Assembly (NCBI GenBank): GCA_964388245.1
Contig: CAYLZH010000026.1
Location: forward strand, 1-27,315
DNA from: JAIOYV01 sp964388245
GTDB taxonomy: Bacteria; Bacteroidota; Bacteroidia; Bacteroidales; M50B96
Direction: 5' to 3'
Length of the DNA stretch: 27,315 bases
Both the position numbers and the translations under genes were made by a program. The notes under the pieces were generated by a model. That model had not been told where the DNA came from and made no database searches. It saw nothing but the letters and a program-made list of their open reading frames with translations. Of the stretch, positions 7,756 through 15,557 are shown piece after piece (position 1 is the first letter of the stretch; each line of letters opens with the position of its first letter).

Positions 7756-9744
7756 ATGAAAAAGAAATTCAATCCTCAGCAAAACTACAATAATACGCGA
7801 AAGGCAATCGGGTATGTCTCCAGAAACGAGGCAACTGAAGCAGATTATAAACGCATCGGTTTTATGTCGGGCCTCGAAGTACATCAGCAATTAAAGACAA
7901 AGAAGAAACTATTTTGCCATTGTCCGGCCGGAGTTTATCACAGCCACGAGGATTATAATGCAGAACTGATCCGTCACATGCGTCCTACACTTTCGGAACT
8001 TGGTGAATACGACGGCACTGCCCTGATGGAATTTAAGACGAAAAAGGAGATTATTTACAGGATCAATAACAAAACTGCCTGTACTTACGAGGTTGATGAT
8101 ACACCTCCTTTTAAGATAAACCGTGAAGCGCTCGAAATTGCCCTTGAAATATCGATGCTGTCGAAACTGAATATCGTTGGAGAGGTTCATATTACACGCA
8201 AACAGTATCTTGACGGGAGTATCCCAACCGGTTTTCAGCGAACAGCTATACTTGGCGTTGAGGGTGAAATTCAATTGAGAAATAAAAAATTAAAGTTGAT
8301 ACAATTGAGCATCGAAGAAGACTCGTGCAGGGAAATCTCCGATATCGGCCATACCAGGGTTTATAAAACCGACCGCCTTGGAATGCCGCTAATCGAAACA
8401 GTTACCTATCCGGATTGCCTTACACCTGACGAGTTGATGGATGCAGCACAGGTTATACGTTTTTTGAATCGTAGTACCGGTAAAGTGCGTGTGGGTATTG
8501 GTTCGGGCCGAGAAGATGTAAATGTTAGTTGCAAAGGCGGAACCCGGGTTGAGATTAAGGGTGTTGCCCATAATAAATGGATACCTGAACTTTCGCACAA
8601 CGAAGCTTTTCGTCAGTGGGCATTACTCAATATCCGAAAGATTTTGCAAGAAAGGGTAAAAGATTACAAGAAATGGAAAGTTGAATCTGCAAGCCTCGAT
8701 TTCGACGCCTTTACCAAACTGAATGAAAATCTGAAAGAAGCTAAAGACAGAGGCTATAAGATTTTCATTATTAATCTGCCGCAATTCAAGGGAATCTTGT
8801 CGCATTTTACGCAACCCGGTAAAATATTTGCCGATGAAATAAGCGACAGGTTAAAAGTTATAGCCTGCCTCGAGAAACCCTATATGGCCCATACCGAAGA
8901 ATTTGGCGAATCGATCAGCAATACTGATTTTGATTTACTATCACCCATTGTTAATGCCAGCGAAGAGGATGCTCAGATTTTATTGTGGGGGCCTGAGGAG
9001 GACATGCCGACAGCGCTGGAAACCATTGAAGAACGATGTCAGATGGCTTTTGAGACGGTGCCAAACGAAACGCGTAAATCATTCGAAAATGGGACAACAA
9101 TTTTCGAACGGGTATTGCCGGGCGCCGACAGGATGTATCCAGATACCGATTCGGCACCTATTCCACTGGCCGATGATTATATTGAAAATCTCAGAAAAAA
9201 CCTGCCTGTAGATATTGCACACAGATACAAGCAACTGAATGATTGGAAAATACCTGAAGATACATTTATCTACATCTTACGAAACAACCTTGTGCCAATA
9301 ATTGAAAAAATAAATAAGGATCATAAGGTAAGCGCATCATTCCTTGGAACTTTTTTCGGCCATTCGCTAAAAAATATCGAAGGAAAAAACAAAAAGCATG
9401 TCGATTTTTCTTACGACCTCATCTACGATTTATTCGGATTTATTAAAAACGCAAAACTCGACAAATCAATTGCAAAAAGTATGTTGCCCGTAGTTTATGA
9501 ATATCCCAATATGGATTTTCAATCGGTACTTGTAACATTAAAATTTAAGAAGAGAACAAAGGAAGAATTACTGGCGCCAATTGAGTTTCTTCACGAGAAG
9601 TTCAAAGATATCAAGATATCGGAAAAAGAAAATGTTACAACCGATTGGCTGATGGGGCAAATTCATAAGCAGGCAAACGGAAACATACCGATGGCCGAAC
9701 TCAGGACTCAAATTGAAAAGATTATCAACGAAAATCAGAAGTAA
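7756..9744 (+). CDS. gatE: Glutamyl-tRNA(Gln) amidotransferase subunit E (archaeal type)
   Basis: Subunit E of GatDE, the amidotransferase that phosphorylates and then amidates glutamate on misacylated Glu-tRNA(Gln). The 662-residue length is close to archaeal GatE (about 620-640) and much longer than bacterial GatB (about 480). Residues 36-60 carry the GatB/GatE signature 'GLEVHQQLKTKKKLFCHCP'; 'TRKQYLDGSIPTGFQRT', 'QLSIEEDSCREISD' and 'GVRVEIKG'-like blocks follow (here 'GTRVEIKGVAHN'). From about 341 to 435 there is an AspRS-like insertion, the feature that separates GatE from GatB. The C-terminal helical tail (about 595-662, 'TDWLMGQIHKQANGN') is the tRNA-contacting YqeY-like region. Start ATG 7756 gives a normal N terminus. 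gatD follows after 23 bases, so the two are almost surely co-transcribed. Confidence 0.95.
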   Translation: MKKKFNPQQNYNNTRKAIGYVSRNEATEADYKRIGFMSGLEVHQQLKTKKKLFCHCPAGVYHSHEDYNAELIRHMRPTLSELGEYDGTALMEFKTKKEIIYRINNKTACTYEVDDTPPFKINREALEIALEISMLSKLNIVGEVHITRKQYLDGSIPTGFQRTAILGVEGEIQLRNKKLKLIQLSIEEDSCREISDIGHTRVYKTDRLGMPLIETVTYPDCLTPDELMDAAQVIRFLNRSTGKVRVGIGSGREDVNVSCKGGTRVEIKGVAHNKWIPELSHNEAFRQWALLNIRKILQERVKDYKKWKVESASLDFDAFTKLNENLKEAKDRGYKIFIINLPQFKGILSHFTQPGKIFADEISDRLKVIACLEKPYMAHTEEFGESISNTDFDLLSPIVNASEEDAQILLWGPEEDMPTALETIEERCQMAFETVPNETRKSFENGTTIFERVLPGADRMYPDTDSAPIPLADDYIENLRKNLPVDIAHRYKQLNDWKIPEDTFIYILRNNLVPIIEKINKDHKVSASFLGTFFGHSLKNIEGKNKKHVDFSYDLIYDLFGFIKNAKLDKSIAKSMLPVVYEYPNMDFQSVLVTLKFKKRTKEELLAPIEFLHEKFKDIKISEKENVTTDWLMGQIHKQANGNIPMAELRTQIEKIINENQK

Positions 9745-9767
9745 AAACTGACTTAAAAACAAGAAAG

Positions 9768-11195
9768 ATGGCTAACGATTTTTTTCAAGGATATAAAGGC
9801 AGGTCGCTGAATATTTTAAAGAAATTCAATGTTAGGGTTTGGGGACAGGCCGAAGTTTATACCACGCGAGGAACATTCAAGGGAACAATCCTGCCCCGTG
9901 CCGAGAACGACGATGACCTGCACATTGTAATGAAAATCCCAACCGGGTACAATGTAGGCATCGATATTCTTACAATTACCGACATGAAAGAAACCGGGTA
10001 TAAGAAAGCCAATTACAAAATACCCGAGAAAGAATTTCCTTTTACTGATGGTCAGCCAAGTGTAAAATTAATCGGAACCGGTGGCACAATTGCTTCGCGA
10101 CTCGATTACCGTACCGGTGCAGTTATCCCGGCTTTTTCGCCTGGCGAATTGTATGGGGCAGTTCCCGAACTTGCCGACATTTGCAACCTGACTACCGAAA
10201 AAGTATTTGCTGTGTTCAGTGAAAATATGGGCCCTGAGCAATATAAGCAACTGGCTGTTTCAATCGGAAAAGAGATTGAGAATGGTATTGATGGAATTGT
10301 TATCGGGCATGGAACCGATACCCTGCACCACACAGCTGCTGCATTATCTTTTATGATACAGGATTCGCCTGTCCCGATAGTTTTAGTTGGATCGCAACGG
10401 TCGAGCGACAGACCATCGTCGGATGCAGCCCTCAACCTGATTCATGCTGCATATACAGCCGGGCATTCCGATATTGCCGAAGTAGTAGTATGTATGTTTG
10501 GGCCCACATCCGATGAGTACGGTTTTCTGCATCGTGGAACCAGGGTAAGGAAAATGCACTCGTCATACCGTTCAACTTTCAGGACCATTGGCGACACGCC
10601 CCTTGCAACAGTAAGGCGCAGTGGCTTTGAAATGATAAAGCAGGATTATAATCACCGCAGGAAGGACCGGAAAGCTAAGATTTATCCGTTCTTTTCTGAA
10701 AAAGTATCGATGATTTATTATTACCCGCACATGCAGCCTGATACTATCGATTCATTGGTTGATAATGGTTATGAAGGAATTATAATTGTTGGGACAGGGC
10801 TTGGTCATGTGAATAAAGAATTATACCCTGCCCTTGAACGGGCCCAGGAAAAAGGTGTTCATGTGTATATGACCCTTCAGACGATTTGGGGATATGTGCA
10901 TATGTTTGTTTACGATACAGGCCGCGATATGATGGCAAAGGGGGTTATTCCGGCCGGCAATATGCTGCCCGAAGTTGCATTTGTTAAACTGGGCTGGGCA
11001 TTAGGTCTTGTCGAAGACCAGGAAAATAAATCAGGAAAAAAATTCGGCAAGGATGAAAAGATCGAAAAGGTGAAAAAAATAATGCTTACACCTGTAAACG
11101 ACGAAATTACCGAACGGGAACCGTATAATGGATATTTGGTTTACCAGGGCGGAGTTTCTGAGGTTGAAAGCTTTGTGAGGAAGTTCAGGAAATAA
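9768..11195 (+). CDS. gatD: Glutamyl-tRNA(Gln) amidotransferase subunit D (archaeal type)
   Basis: Glutaminase subunit of GatDE; releases ammonia from glutamine (or asparagine) and passes it to GatE. The 475-residue protein has a short N-terminal beta-barrel (about 20-75, 'VRVWGQAEVYTTRGTFKGTI') that type-I asparaginases lack, then a type-I L-asparaginase-like domain. Catalytic motifs are intact: TGGTIAS at 104-110 with the nucleophilic threonine T107, and GHGTDTLHHTA at 180-190 with the T183-D184 pair. The motif 'GSQRSSDRPSSDAALNL' is the GatD version of the asparaginase lysine/serine region. The N-terminal barrel plus position after gatE make a plain asparaginase very unlikely. Confidence 0.95.
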   Translation: MANDFFQGYKGRSLNILKKFNVRVWGQAEVYTTRGTFKGTILPRAENDDDLHIVMKIPTGYNVGIDILTITDMKETGYKKANYKIPEKEFPFTDGQPSVKLIGTGGTIASRLDYRTGAVIPAFSPGELYGAVPELADICNLTTEKVFAVFSENMGPEQYKQLAVSIGKEIENGIDGIVIGHGTDTLHHTAAALSFMIQDSPVPIVLVGSQRSSDRPSSDAALNLIHAAYTAGHSDIAEVVVCMFGPTSDEYGFLHRGTRVRKMHSSYRSTFRTIGDTPLATVRRSGFEMIKQDYNHRRKDRKAKIYPFFSEKVSMIYYYPHMQPDTIDSLVDNGYEGIIIVGTGLGHVNKELYPALERAQEKGVHVYMTLQTIWGYVHMFVYDTGRDMMAKGVIPAGNMLPEVAFVKLGWALGLVEDQENKSGKKFGKDEKIEKVKKIMLTPVNDEITEREPYNGYLVYQGGVSEVESFVRKFRK

Positions 11196-11267
11196 TTTGT
11201 AAGAATTGAGTGTTGATTGATTGTTATTGATGAAAAACTATTAGTGGATACAGTAAAACATTTACCT

Positions 11268-12077
11268 TCACCACATCCAAAAATGATTTGAGACCGGATT
11301 TGATTTACAAAAGTCTTTGGATGAGTGATCTTTTAAATGAAAAATAGAATCACTGAGATCAGGAAGGAGCATATTATTTTCATAAATCCTGAGTCTTTTT
11401 TTATGCCATCCACCAACAATATCTAAAATATCAAAACATCGATTCAGGTACTTCTCCTTTGCATGATCCTGGCTTAATATCATATAATGCCTGAGAATAT
11501 GGTTTTCCGGAGCTACTATTAGGTTGTCTCCAACAAGCGTATGTCCACCTGACAGATGATTAGAAAATTGTGCAGTACGTTTCCAGGCACGATTCAGGCG
11601 ATTTTTTTTTGGCTCGAAGAAGTAATAACGCAATAGGTCGGTGTAATAATTTCTACAGTTATAATCAGTACCTGGTTCCGGGATAAATACAAATTCTTCG
11701 AAGTTAATCGCATTAAAACCACCTGTGTCAGCTTCCCGAATTGCATCCCTCAAAGTCATTTCCGGCTTGCAGTGTTCTAAAATTTCATCGGCATCGTGAT
11801 GAACAATCCAGTCGTGTTTTAGGCTATCGTAAAGCTGTTTTTTAATCGACAATTGGGCTGAAAGGGAGAAGAAACCTCTATAAGGTAAGGACTCAACATG
11901 TATCACAGGTTTTCCGGAGAACTTCGAATACAGTTGCTGGCTATCATCAGTCGATTCATTATCAATAATTACAACATCAATATCTTGCTGAGCCAGGTGA
12001 GGTAATAAAACCTTAAGGTATTGATTTTCGTTCCTAACTGCAACAATTGCACAAATAGTCAGCTTTTCTTTTTTCAA
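11268..12077 (-). CDS. Family 2-like glycosyltransferase with TTG start
   Basis: A 269-residue protein with the GT-A fold opening 'ICAIVAVRNEN' (8-18), the nucleotide-sugar acidic site 'VVIIDNESTDDS' (35-46, D39) and a DxD metal site in 'IVHHDADEIL' (D95, D97), as in the Glyco_tranf_2_4 branch of GT2. No membrane segment is seen. Donor and acceptor are unknown. The frame has no ATG near its 5' end: an in-frame TAG lies six codons upstream, and the first conserved strand begins at residue 7, so the TTG at 12075-12077 is the likely start. It follows the TPR lipoprotein gene after 40 bases and may be its last co-transcribed neighbour. Confidence 0.88.
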   Translation of the reverse strand: MKKEKLTICAIVAVRNENQYLKVLLPHLAQQDIDVVIIDNESTDDSQQLYSKFSGKPVIHVESLPYRGFFSLSAQLSIKKQLYDSLKHDWIVHHDADEILEHCKPEMTLRDAIREADTGGFNAINFEEFVFIPEPGTDYNCRNYYTDLLRYYFFEPKKNRLNRAWKRTAQFSNHLSGGHTLVGDNLIVAPENHILRHYMILSQDHAKEKYLNRCFDILDIVGGWHKKRLRIYENNMLLPDLSDSIFHLKDHSSKDFCKSNPVSNHFWMW

Positions 12078-12117
12078 TACACCAAAAATAATCTAAATGT
12101 TGATTTGATTGTCCGGT

Positions 12118-12675
12118 TTATTCTTTTGAAGACACTGTATTATCCTTATTCTCAGGTTTACTCATTTGTTTCTCTTCAAAACTTTTTATCAGTTCTTCAA
12201 GGCTTTTCCCCATGTTATCGATCGAAGCTTTGGCATCTTTATATAAAATATGGTTGGGATAATCGTCCATAAATTGCTGGTAGAGTTGTGTCGCCATTTT
12301 TTCGTTATTCATCTGGTTTTCGTAAACAAAAGCCATCAGGAAAATTGCTTCGGGCATTTTTTTGTAGCCAGAATATTGTTTTACAATTTTATTGAAATAC
12401 ATAATCGATTTGCTGCCCATACTCAGGTTCATTGCCATTTCGCCGGCTTTAAACAGGTAGTGAGGAGCAAGGGTGTCGGCCGGAAAGTTTTCAGCAAAAT
12501 TCGCATATTGTTGGGTAAGATCGAGGGCGACCGCCTTGTCTAATACCATACTTGTATCTTCAGTCAATTGTTTTTCGATTGCAATGATTTTGTCGTTTGC
12601 TTCATCACGTGGCGATTTTGCACATGAGGAAATCAATAATGAAATAATAACAAACAAGAGAAACGTATTTTTCAT
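12118..12675 (-). CDS. TPR-containing lipoprotein
   Basis: A 185-residue lipoprotein. Residues 1-17 form a short signal peptide ending in the lipobox LISSC, with the lipidated cysteine C18. The mature part is helical with tetratricopeptide-like pairs: about 50-80 ('QYANFAENFPADTLAPHYLF'), 85-115 and 120-150 ('FVYENQMNNEKMATQLYQQF', then 'YPNHILYKDA'). The pattern of 'F...YP....A..AL' is similar to outer-membrane-lipoprotein TPR proteins such as BamD, but it is shorter and a role in outer-membrane assembly is not shown. The C-terminal tail is charged. It begins 17 bases after the deformylase stop, so it is in the same operon; a ruvX-def-TPR order is common in Bacteroidota as far as known. Confidence 0.85.
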   Translation of the reverse strand: MKNTFLLFVIISLLISSCAKSPRDEANDKIIAIEKQLTEDTSMVLDKAVALDLTQQYANFAENFPADTLAPHYLFKAGEMAMNLSMGSKSIMYFNKIVKQYSGYKKMPEAIFLMAFVYENQMNNEKMATQLYQQFMDDYPNHILYKDAKASIDNMGKSLEELIKSFEEKQMSKPENKDNTVSSKE

Positions 12676-12692
12676 AACTCGGTATTTTAAAA

Positions 12693-13250
12693 TTATTTTT
12701 TTGGAAATAACATTCGATAATCAACATTCACTTTGCCGGCTGATATGGCAGCAAGTTTCGATTTTATAAGCCTCTTTTTTAATGCCGGTAATAAATCAGG
12801 AAACAGTATTCCGTCGAGGTGGTCGTATTCGTGCTGAATAATCCGTGCCGGAACACCTGAATATTCCTCTTCGTGGAAATTCCAGTTTTCATCGTAATAT
12901 TCAATTTTTATCCACTCGGGCCGTTTAACATCTTCGCGGATTCCGGGAATACTCAGGCATCCTTCGTTGAACGACCAGCTTTCGCCGGATTCTTCTGTAA
13001 TGTAGGGATTAATGAATATTCGTTTGAAATCTTTGAACTCCTCGATCTCGTCTCCCATTGGTGTTGCATCCATTACAAATAACCTTATCGATTTATTTAT
13101 TTGAGGGGCTGCCAATCCAACACCTTCGGCCTTATACATGGTTTCAAACATGTTATTGATCAGTTCGTTTAAACCCGGATAGTCTTCATCAATTTCCTGA
13201 GCCTCCTTTCGTAACATGGGATGACCATATGCTGTTATCGGTAATATCAT
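12693..13250 (-). CDS. def: Peptide deformylase
   Basis: Removes the N-formyl group from nascent proteins; a metal (usually Fe2+) hydrolase in the cytoplasm. Numbering from the ATG at 13250 (185 residues), all three family motifs are present: GVGLAAPQ (43-50), EGCLS (96-100, metal ligand C98) and HEYDH (140-144, ligands H140 and H144, catalytic E141). The open frame extends seven codons upstream to a TTG at 13271, but MILPITAYGHP is the typical N terminus and a -7 promoter element overlaps that upstream TTG, so the internal ATG is chosen. The gene is followed closely by the TPR lipoprotein gene. Confidence 0.96.
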   Translation of the reverse strand: MILPITAYGHPMLRKEAQEIDEDYPGLNELINNMFETMYKAEGVGLAAPQINKSIRLFVMDATPMGDEIEEFKDFKRIFINPYITEESGESWSFNEGCLSIPGIREDVKRPEWIKIEYYDENWNFHEEEYSGVPARIIQHEYDHLDGILFPDLLPALKKRLIKSKLAAISAGKVNVDYRMLFPKK

Positions 13251-13268
13251 GACAAAAAATTTGAGGTG

Positions 13269-13276
13269 CAAAGATA
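13269..13276 (-). promoter_or_regulatory. Candidate -7 element of def (TATCTTTG on the minus strand)
   Basis: TATCTTTG fits the TAnnTTTG consensus and ends 18 bases before the chosen def ATG. A TTTG lies 24 bases farther upstream, slightly beyond the usual -33 spacing. It implies that def can be transcribed independently of xerD-ruvX, downstream of the palindromic element. Confidence 0.45.
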
Positions 13277-13663
13277 ATCCAGATTTTGGGAATTTATCAG
13301 CAAATTTTTTGAGAATATAGTAGTAGGTACTGTAATATTTATAATGCGAATCAAGGTTTGAAGTTAAATTGTCAAGAAGTGACTAAATCTCAATAACCGT
13401 GGGTGTAAGCCCACGGAATCTGAAAACCACCCACTCCAGCCACGGAGTGGTTGAACCGCAAAATCAAAGTTCAGCCAACATCGTGGCTGGATTTTGTTTT
13501 GTCCTCGTGCCGTGGATTTACACCCACGGTTATTCAAACATCACCCTTTCAGGGTTTTTCATAATTAAAACTGATAATCCCAACCCTTGATTCGCATTTA
13601 TATCTGATTGTGACGCCTGGTATCCTTTAACTGAATTGATTACATCCTATTTTGAGTGTAGGA
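13272..13663. other. Intergenic region between ruvX and def
   Basis: About 390 bases without a gene. It contains the def promoter candidate, palindromic element A, and just after the element a small hairpin ACCCT-TTC-AGGGT (13543-13555) followed by TTTTT. That hairpin could be a weak terminator but no plus-strand gene precedes it, so it may instead be part of the repeat element. Nothing else is seen. Confidence 0.6.
13392..13534. mobile_element. Palindromic MITE/REP-like element A (143 bp)
   Basis: The ends are 25-bp inverted repeats that match at 23 of 25 positions: left 13392-13416 (AATAACCGTGGGTGTAAG...), right 13510-13534. Each end is itself a small palindrome (CCGTGGG.../...CCCACGG). 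Inside are further hairpins: CCACTCC/GGAGTGG (13431-13437 / 13444-13450) and CAGCCA/TGGCTG (13472-13477 / 13484-13489), the latter flanked by CAAAATC/GATTTTG. It encodes no protein. Such nested-hairpin intergenic elements are the type mobilised by REP-associated Y1 (IS200-like) transposases or acting as MITEs; no transposase is in the window, so the mobilising enzyme is inferred. No target-site duplication is evident. Confidence 0.75.
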
Positions 13664-14074
13664 TTATTGTTGTTCCAGATACGATTGTAAAATTATGGCT
13701 GCAGAAATAGAGTCGACCAAAGCTTTATTTTGCCGTGCTTTTTTTTTCAGTCCGCCATCAATCATGGTTTGAAATGCCATTTTCGAGGTAAACCGTTCAT
13801 CGATCAAATAAACCGGGATTTCAGGGAATTCCTTCCTGAATTTTTTTATAAACGGATTAATGTATTCTAAAGCTTCGGATGGTTTGTTCGACAATGTCCT
13901 GGGATAACCAATTGCGACAGCTTCAACCTGTTCGGTATTGAAATATTCTTTCAGAAACGGAAAGATATCTTTCGAATGTACAGTTTTAAGGCCGCTGGCA
14001 ATCATTTTGCCCGGATCGGTAACTGCAATTCCAACCCGTTTTCTTCCATAATCGATACCAACTACTCTTGCCAT
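13664..14074 (-). CDS. ruvX: RuvX/YqgF family pre-16S rRNA nuclease / Holliday junction resolvase-like protein
   Basis: A 136-residue RNase H-fold protein of the YqgF family, whose members process the 5' end of 16S rRNA and have been described as putative Holliday junction resolvases. The acidic active-site residues are present: D8 in 'GIDYGRKRVG', E93 in 'LIDERFTS' and D121 in 'KALVDSISAA'. Length is normal. It starts six bases after the xerD stop, so xerD-ruvX is a tight pair. The downstream def gene is separated by palindromic element A. Confidence 0.95.
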   Translation of the reverse strand: MARVVGIDYGRKRVGIAVTDPGKMIASGLKTVHSKDIFPFLKEYFNTEQVEAVAIGYPRTLSNKPSEALEYINPFIKKFRKEFPEIPVYLIDERFTSKMAFQTMIDGGLKKKARQNKALVDSISAAIILQSYLEQQ

Positions 14075-14080
14075 GTGCTG

Positions 14081-14998
14081 TTATATTTTTAAATTCTTTT
14101 TCGACCGGGGATGATATTCCATCATTGTTTGTTGCAGATAATTTCTATCGAGATGGGTATAAATCTCTGTGGTTAAAATCGACTCATGACCTAACATGTC
14201 CTGAACTGCCCGAAGATCGGCGCCTCCCTCAACCAGGTGTGTTGCAAACGAATGTCTGAATGTGTGGGGGCTAATGTTTTTTGTGATTGCTGCTCTTTTC
14301 GCAAGGTCTTTAACAATGTTAAAAACTGATATCCTGCTAATTCTTCTGCCACGACGGTTTAAAAAAACAAAATCCTGATGATCTTTAGCTATTTGCAGCT
14401 TATTCCTTTGGGCCGAAAAATAGTTTTTTATCTCCTTTTTTGCCGTATCGCCGATTGGAACAAACCTTTCTTTATCACCCTTTCCTAAAATCCTGACGTA
14501 GCCTTCGTTAAAGTAGATGTTCGATATCTTTAAATTGATCAGTTCCGAAACCCGTAAACCGCAACCATAAAGTGTTTCGATAATGGCTTTGTTCCTATGG
14601 CCTGCGGGTTTGCTCAGGTCGATTGCGGCTATAAGGGCATCTATTTCCACGACTGATAACACCACGGGAAGCTTAAGCCCAAGCTTTGGAAGTTGCAATA
14701 ATGATGATGGATCAGTATTGATATGTTTATCAAGCATCAGAAATTTATAAAATGCCCTGATACCTGACAGTATCCGTGCCTGACTCCGTGGTGTCATACC
14801 CAGCTTATTGATCCATTCAACAAAGCCCTGAAGATTTTCTATCCTAACTTGTTCAACCATACAGTCATTGGCATGTAACTCGACATAACTATGAAGTTTG
14901 GCAACATCGCCCAAATATGCTTCGATGCTATTTCCCGACAGGTTTTTTTCGAGCAGCAGATAACTTTTGAATGAGTTTATAGCGTGATCCCAGGTCAT
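14081..14998 (-). CDS. xerD: Tyrosine recombinase XerD
   Basis: Site-specific recombinase that resolves chromosome dimers at dif, usually with XerC. Numbered from the ATG at 14998 (305 residues, normal for XerC/D). N-terminal SAM-like core-binding domain about 1-85 ('SFKSYLLLEKNLSGNSIEAYL'); catalytic domain about 105-290 with R149 ('CGLRVSEL'), the K in 'GKGDKERFVP', H245-x-x-R248 ('HTFRHSFATHL'), 'LGHESILTTEIYTH' and the nucleophile Y280. The open frame reaches 15058, but 20 extra residues would be atypical, and the promoter candidate at 15008-15015 lies inside that extension. XerC cannot be fully excluded as the better name. Divergent from the DUF302 gene, with ruvX immediately downstream. 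Confidence 0.92.
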   Translation of the reverse strand: MTWDHAINSFKSYLLLEKNLSGNSIEAYLGDVAKLHSYVELHANDCMVEQVRIENLQGFVEWINKLGMTPRSQARILSGIRAFYKFLMLDKHINTDPSSLLQLPKLGLKLPVVLSVVEIDALIAAIDLSKPAGHRNKAIIETLYGCGLRVSELINLKISNIYFNEGYVRILGKGDKERFVPIGDTAKKEIKNYFSAQRNKLQIAKDHQDFVFLNRRGRRISRISVFNIVKDLAKRAAITKNISPHTFRHSFATHLVEGGADLRAVQDMLGHESILTTEIYTHLDRNYLQQTMMEYHPRSKKNLKI

Positions 14999-15007
14999 AA
15001 TCAATTG

Positions 15008-15015
15008 CAAAGCTA
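15008..15015 (-). promoter_or_regulatory. Candidate -7 element of xerD (TAGCTTTG on the minus strand)
   Basis: TAGCTTTG matches TAnnTTTG and ends ten bases before the xerD ATG at 14998, which would give a transcript with almost no leader. A TTG lies 24 bases farther upstream, slightly outside the usual spacing. It sits in the 92-base gap between the two revised divergent starts. Confidence 0.35.
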
Positions 15016-15090
15016 AGTAATAATTCAGCACCTGCCTGCCAACTTTTTCAGAAATCAATTGTTCTATTTATGAAGCAAAGGAATTACACG

Positions 15091-15477
15091 ATGAAATACT
15101 ATATTACTAAATCGACCTCCTATAATTTCGATGAAGCAGTTCAATTAATCTCCGAGTCGCTTATTGAAGAGGGATTTGGTATTGTTTCTGAAATTGATGT
15201 GAAAAAAACCTTTAAGGAAAAGATTAATGTTGATTTCAAACGCTACCTGATACTTGGTGCCTGTCATCCTTCGCTTGCACACGAGGCATTGCTTGCTGAA
15301 GATAAAATGGGAATTATGATGCCCTGCAATGTTACAATTATCGAACAACCTGAAGGTATCGTCGAGGTATCGATTCTTAATCCTGTGGTTTTGCTCGATT
15401 GTGTTAAAAACGACCGGCTCGAGTGTTTCGCGACGGATGTTCGCGGTAAGTTGCGCAGGGCTCTTGCCAGGCTTTAA
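15091..15477 (+). CDS. DUF302 family protein
   Basis: A 128-residue protein when started at the ATG at 15091 (MKYYITKSTSYNFDEAVQ); the frame also allows an ATG at 15070 adding seven residues. It follows the DUF302 fold: an N-terminal strand, the helix 'FDEAVQLISESLIEEGFGI', the strand 'VSEIDVKKTFKEK', then 'YLILGACHPSLAHEALLAED' (the most conserved block, with cysteine and histidine), 'GIMMPCNVTIIEQ' and the C-terminal helix. The shorter form matches the usual family length. Function is not established; a small cytoplasmic protein is expected. Divergent from xerD; no terminator is obvious after it. Confidence 0.9.
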   Translation: MKYYITKSTSYNFDEAVQLISESLIEEGFGIVSEIDVKKTFKEKINVDFKRYLILGACHPSLAHEALLAEDKMGIMMPCNVTIIEQPEGIVEVSILNPVVLLDCVKNDRLECFATDVRGKLRRALARL

Positions 15478-15557
15478 AGTTTTCAGGGTTTGAAGCACTT
15501 TAGACTATGTATGAATTTCGAAATAATTTCTACAGATAGGCTATTCCGATGAGTTTA

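Noticed and set aside
7756..9744. Bacterial GatB
   Set aside because: Protein is about 180 residues longer and has the AspRS-like insertion; no gatC or gatA is nearby.
9768..11195. Plain type-I L-asparaginase (AnsA)
   Set aside because: The N-terminal barrel, GatD-type serine/arginine motif and 23-base spacing after gatE fit GatD.
13543..13560. Hairpin ACCCT-TTC-AGGGT plus T-run as a terminator
   Set aside because: Five-base stem only and no plus-strand gene upstream; more likely part of the neighbouring repeat element.
13399..13590. 63-codon frame across palindromic element A
   Set aside because: It follows the hairpin sequence of the repeat element and has no protein-like features.
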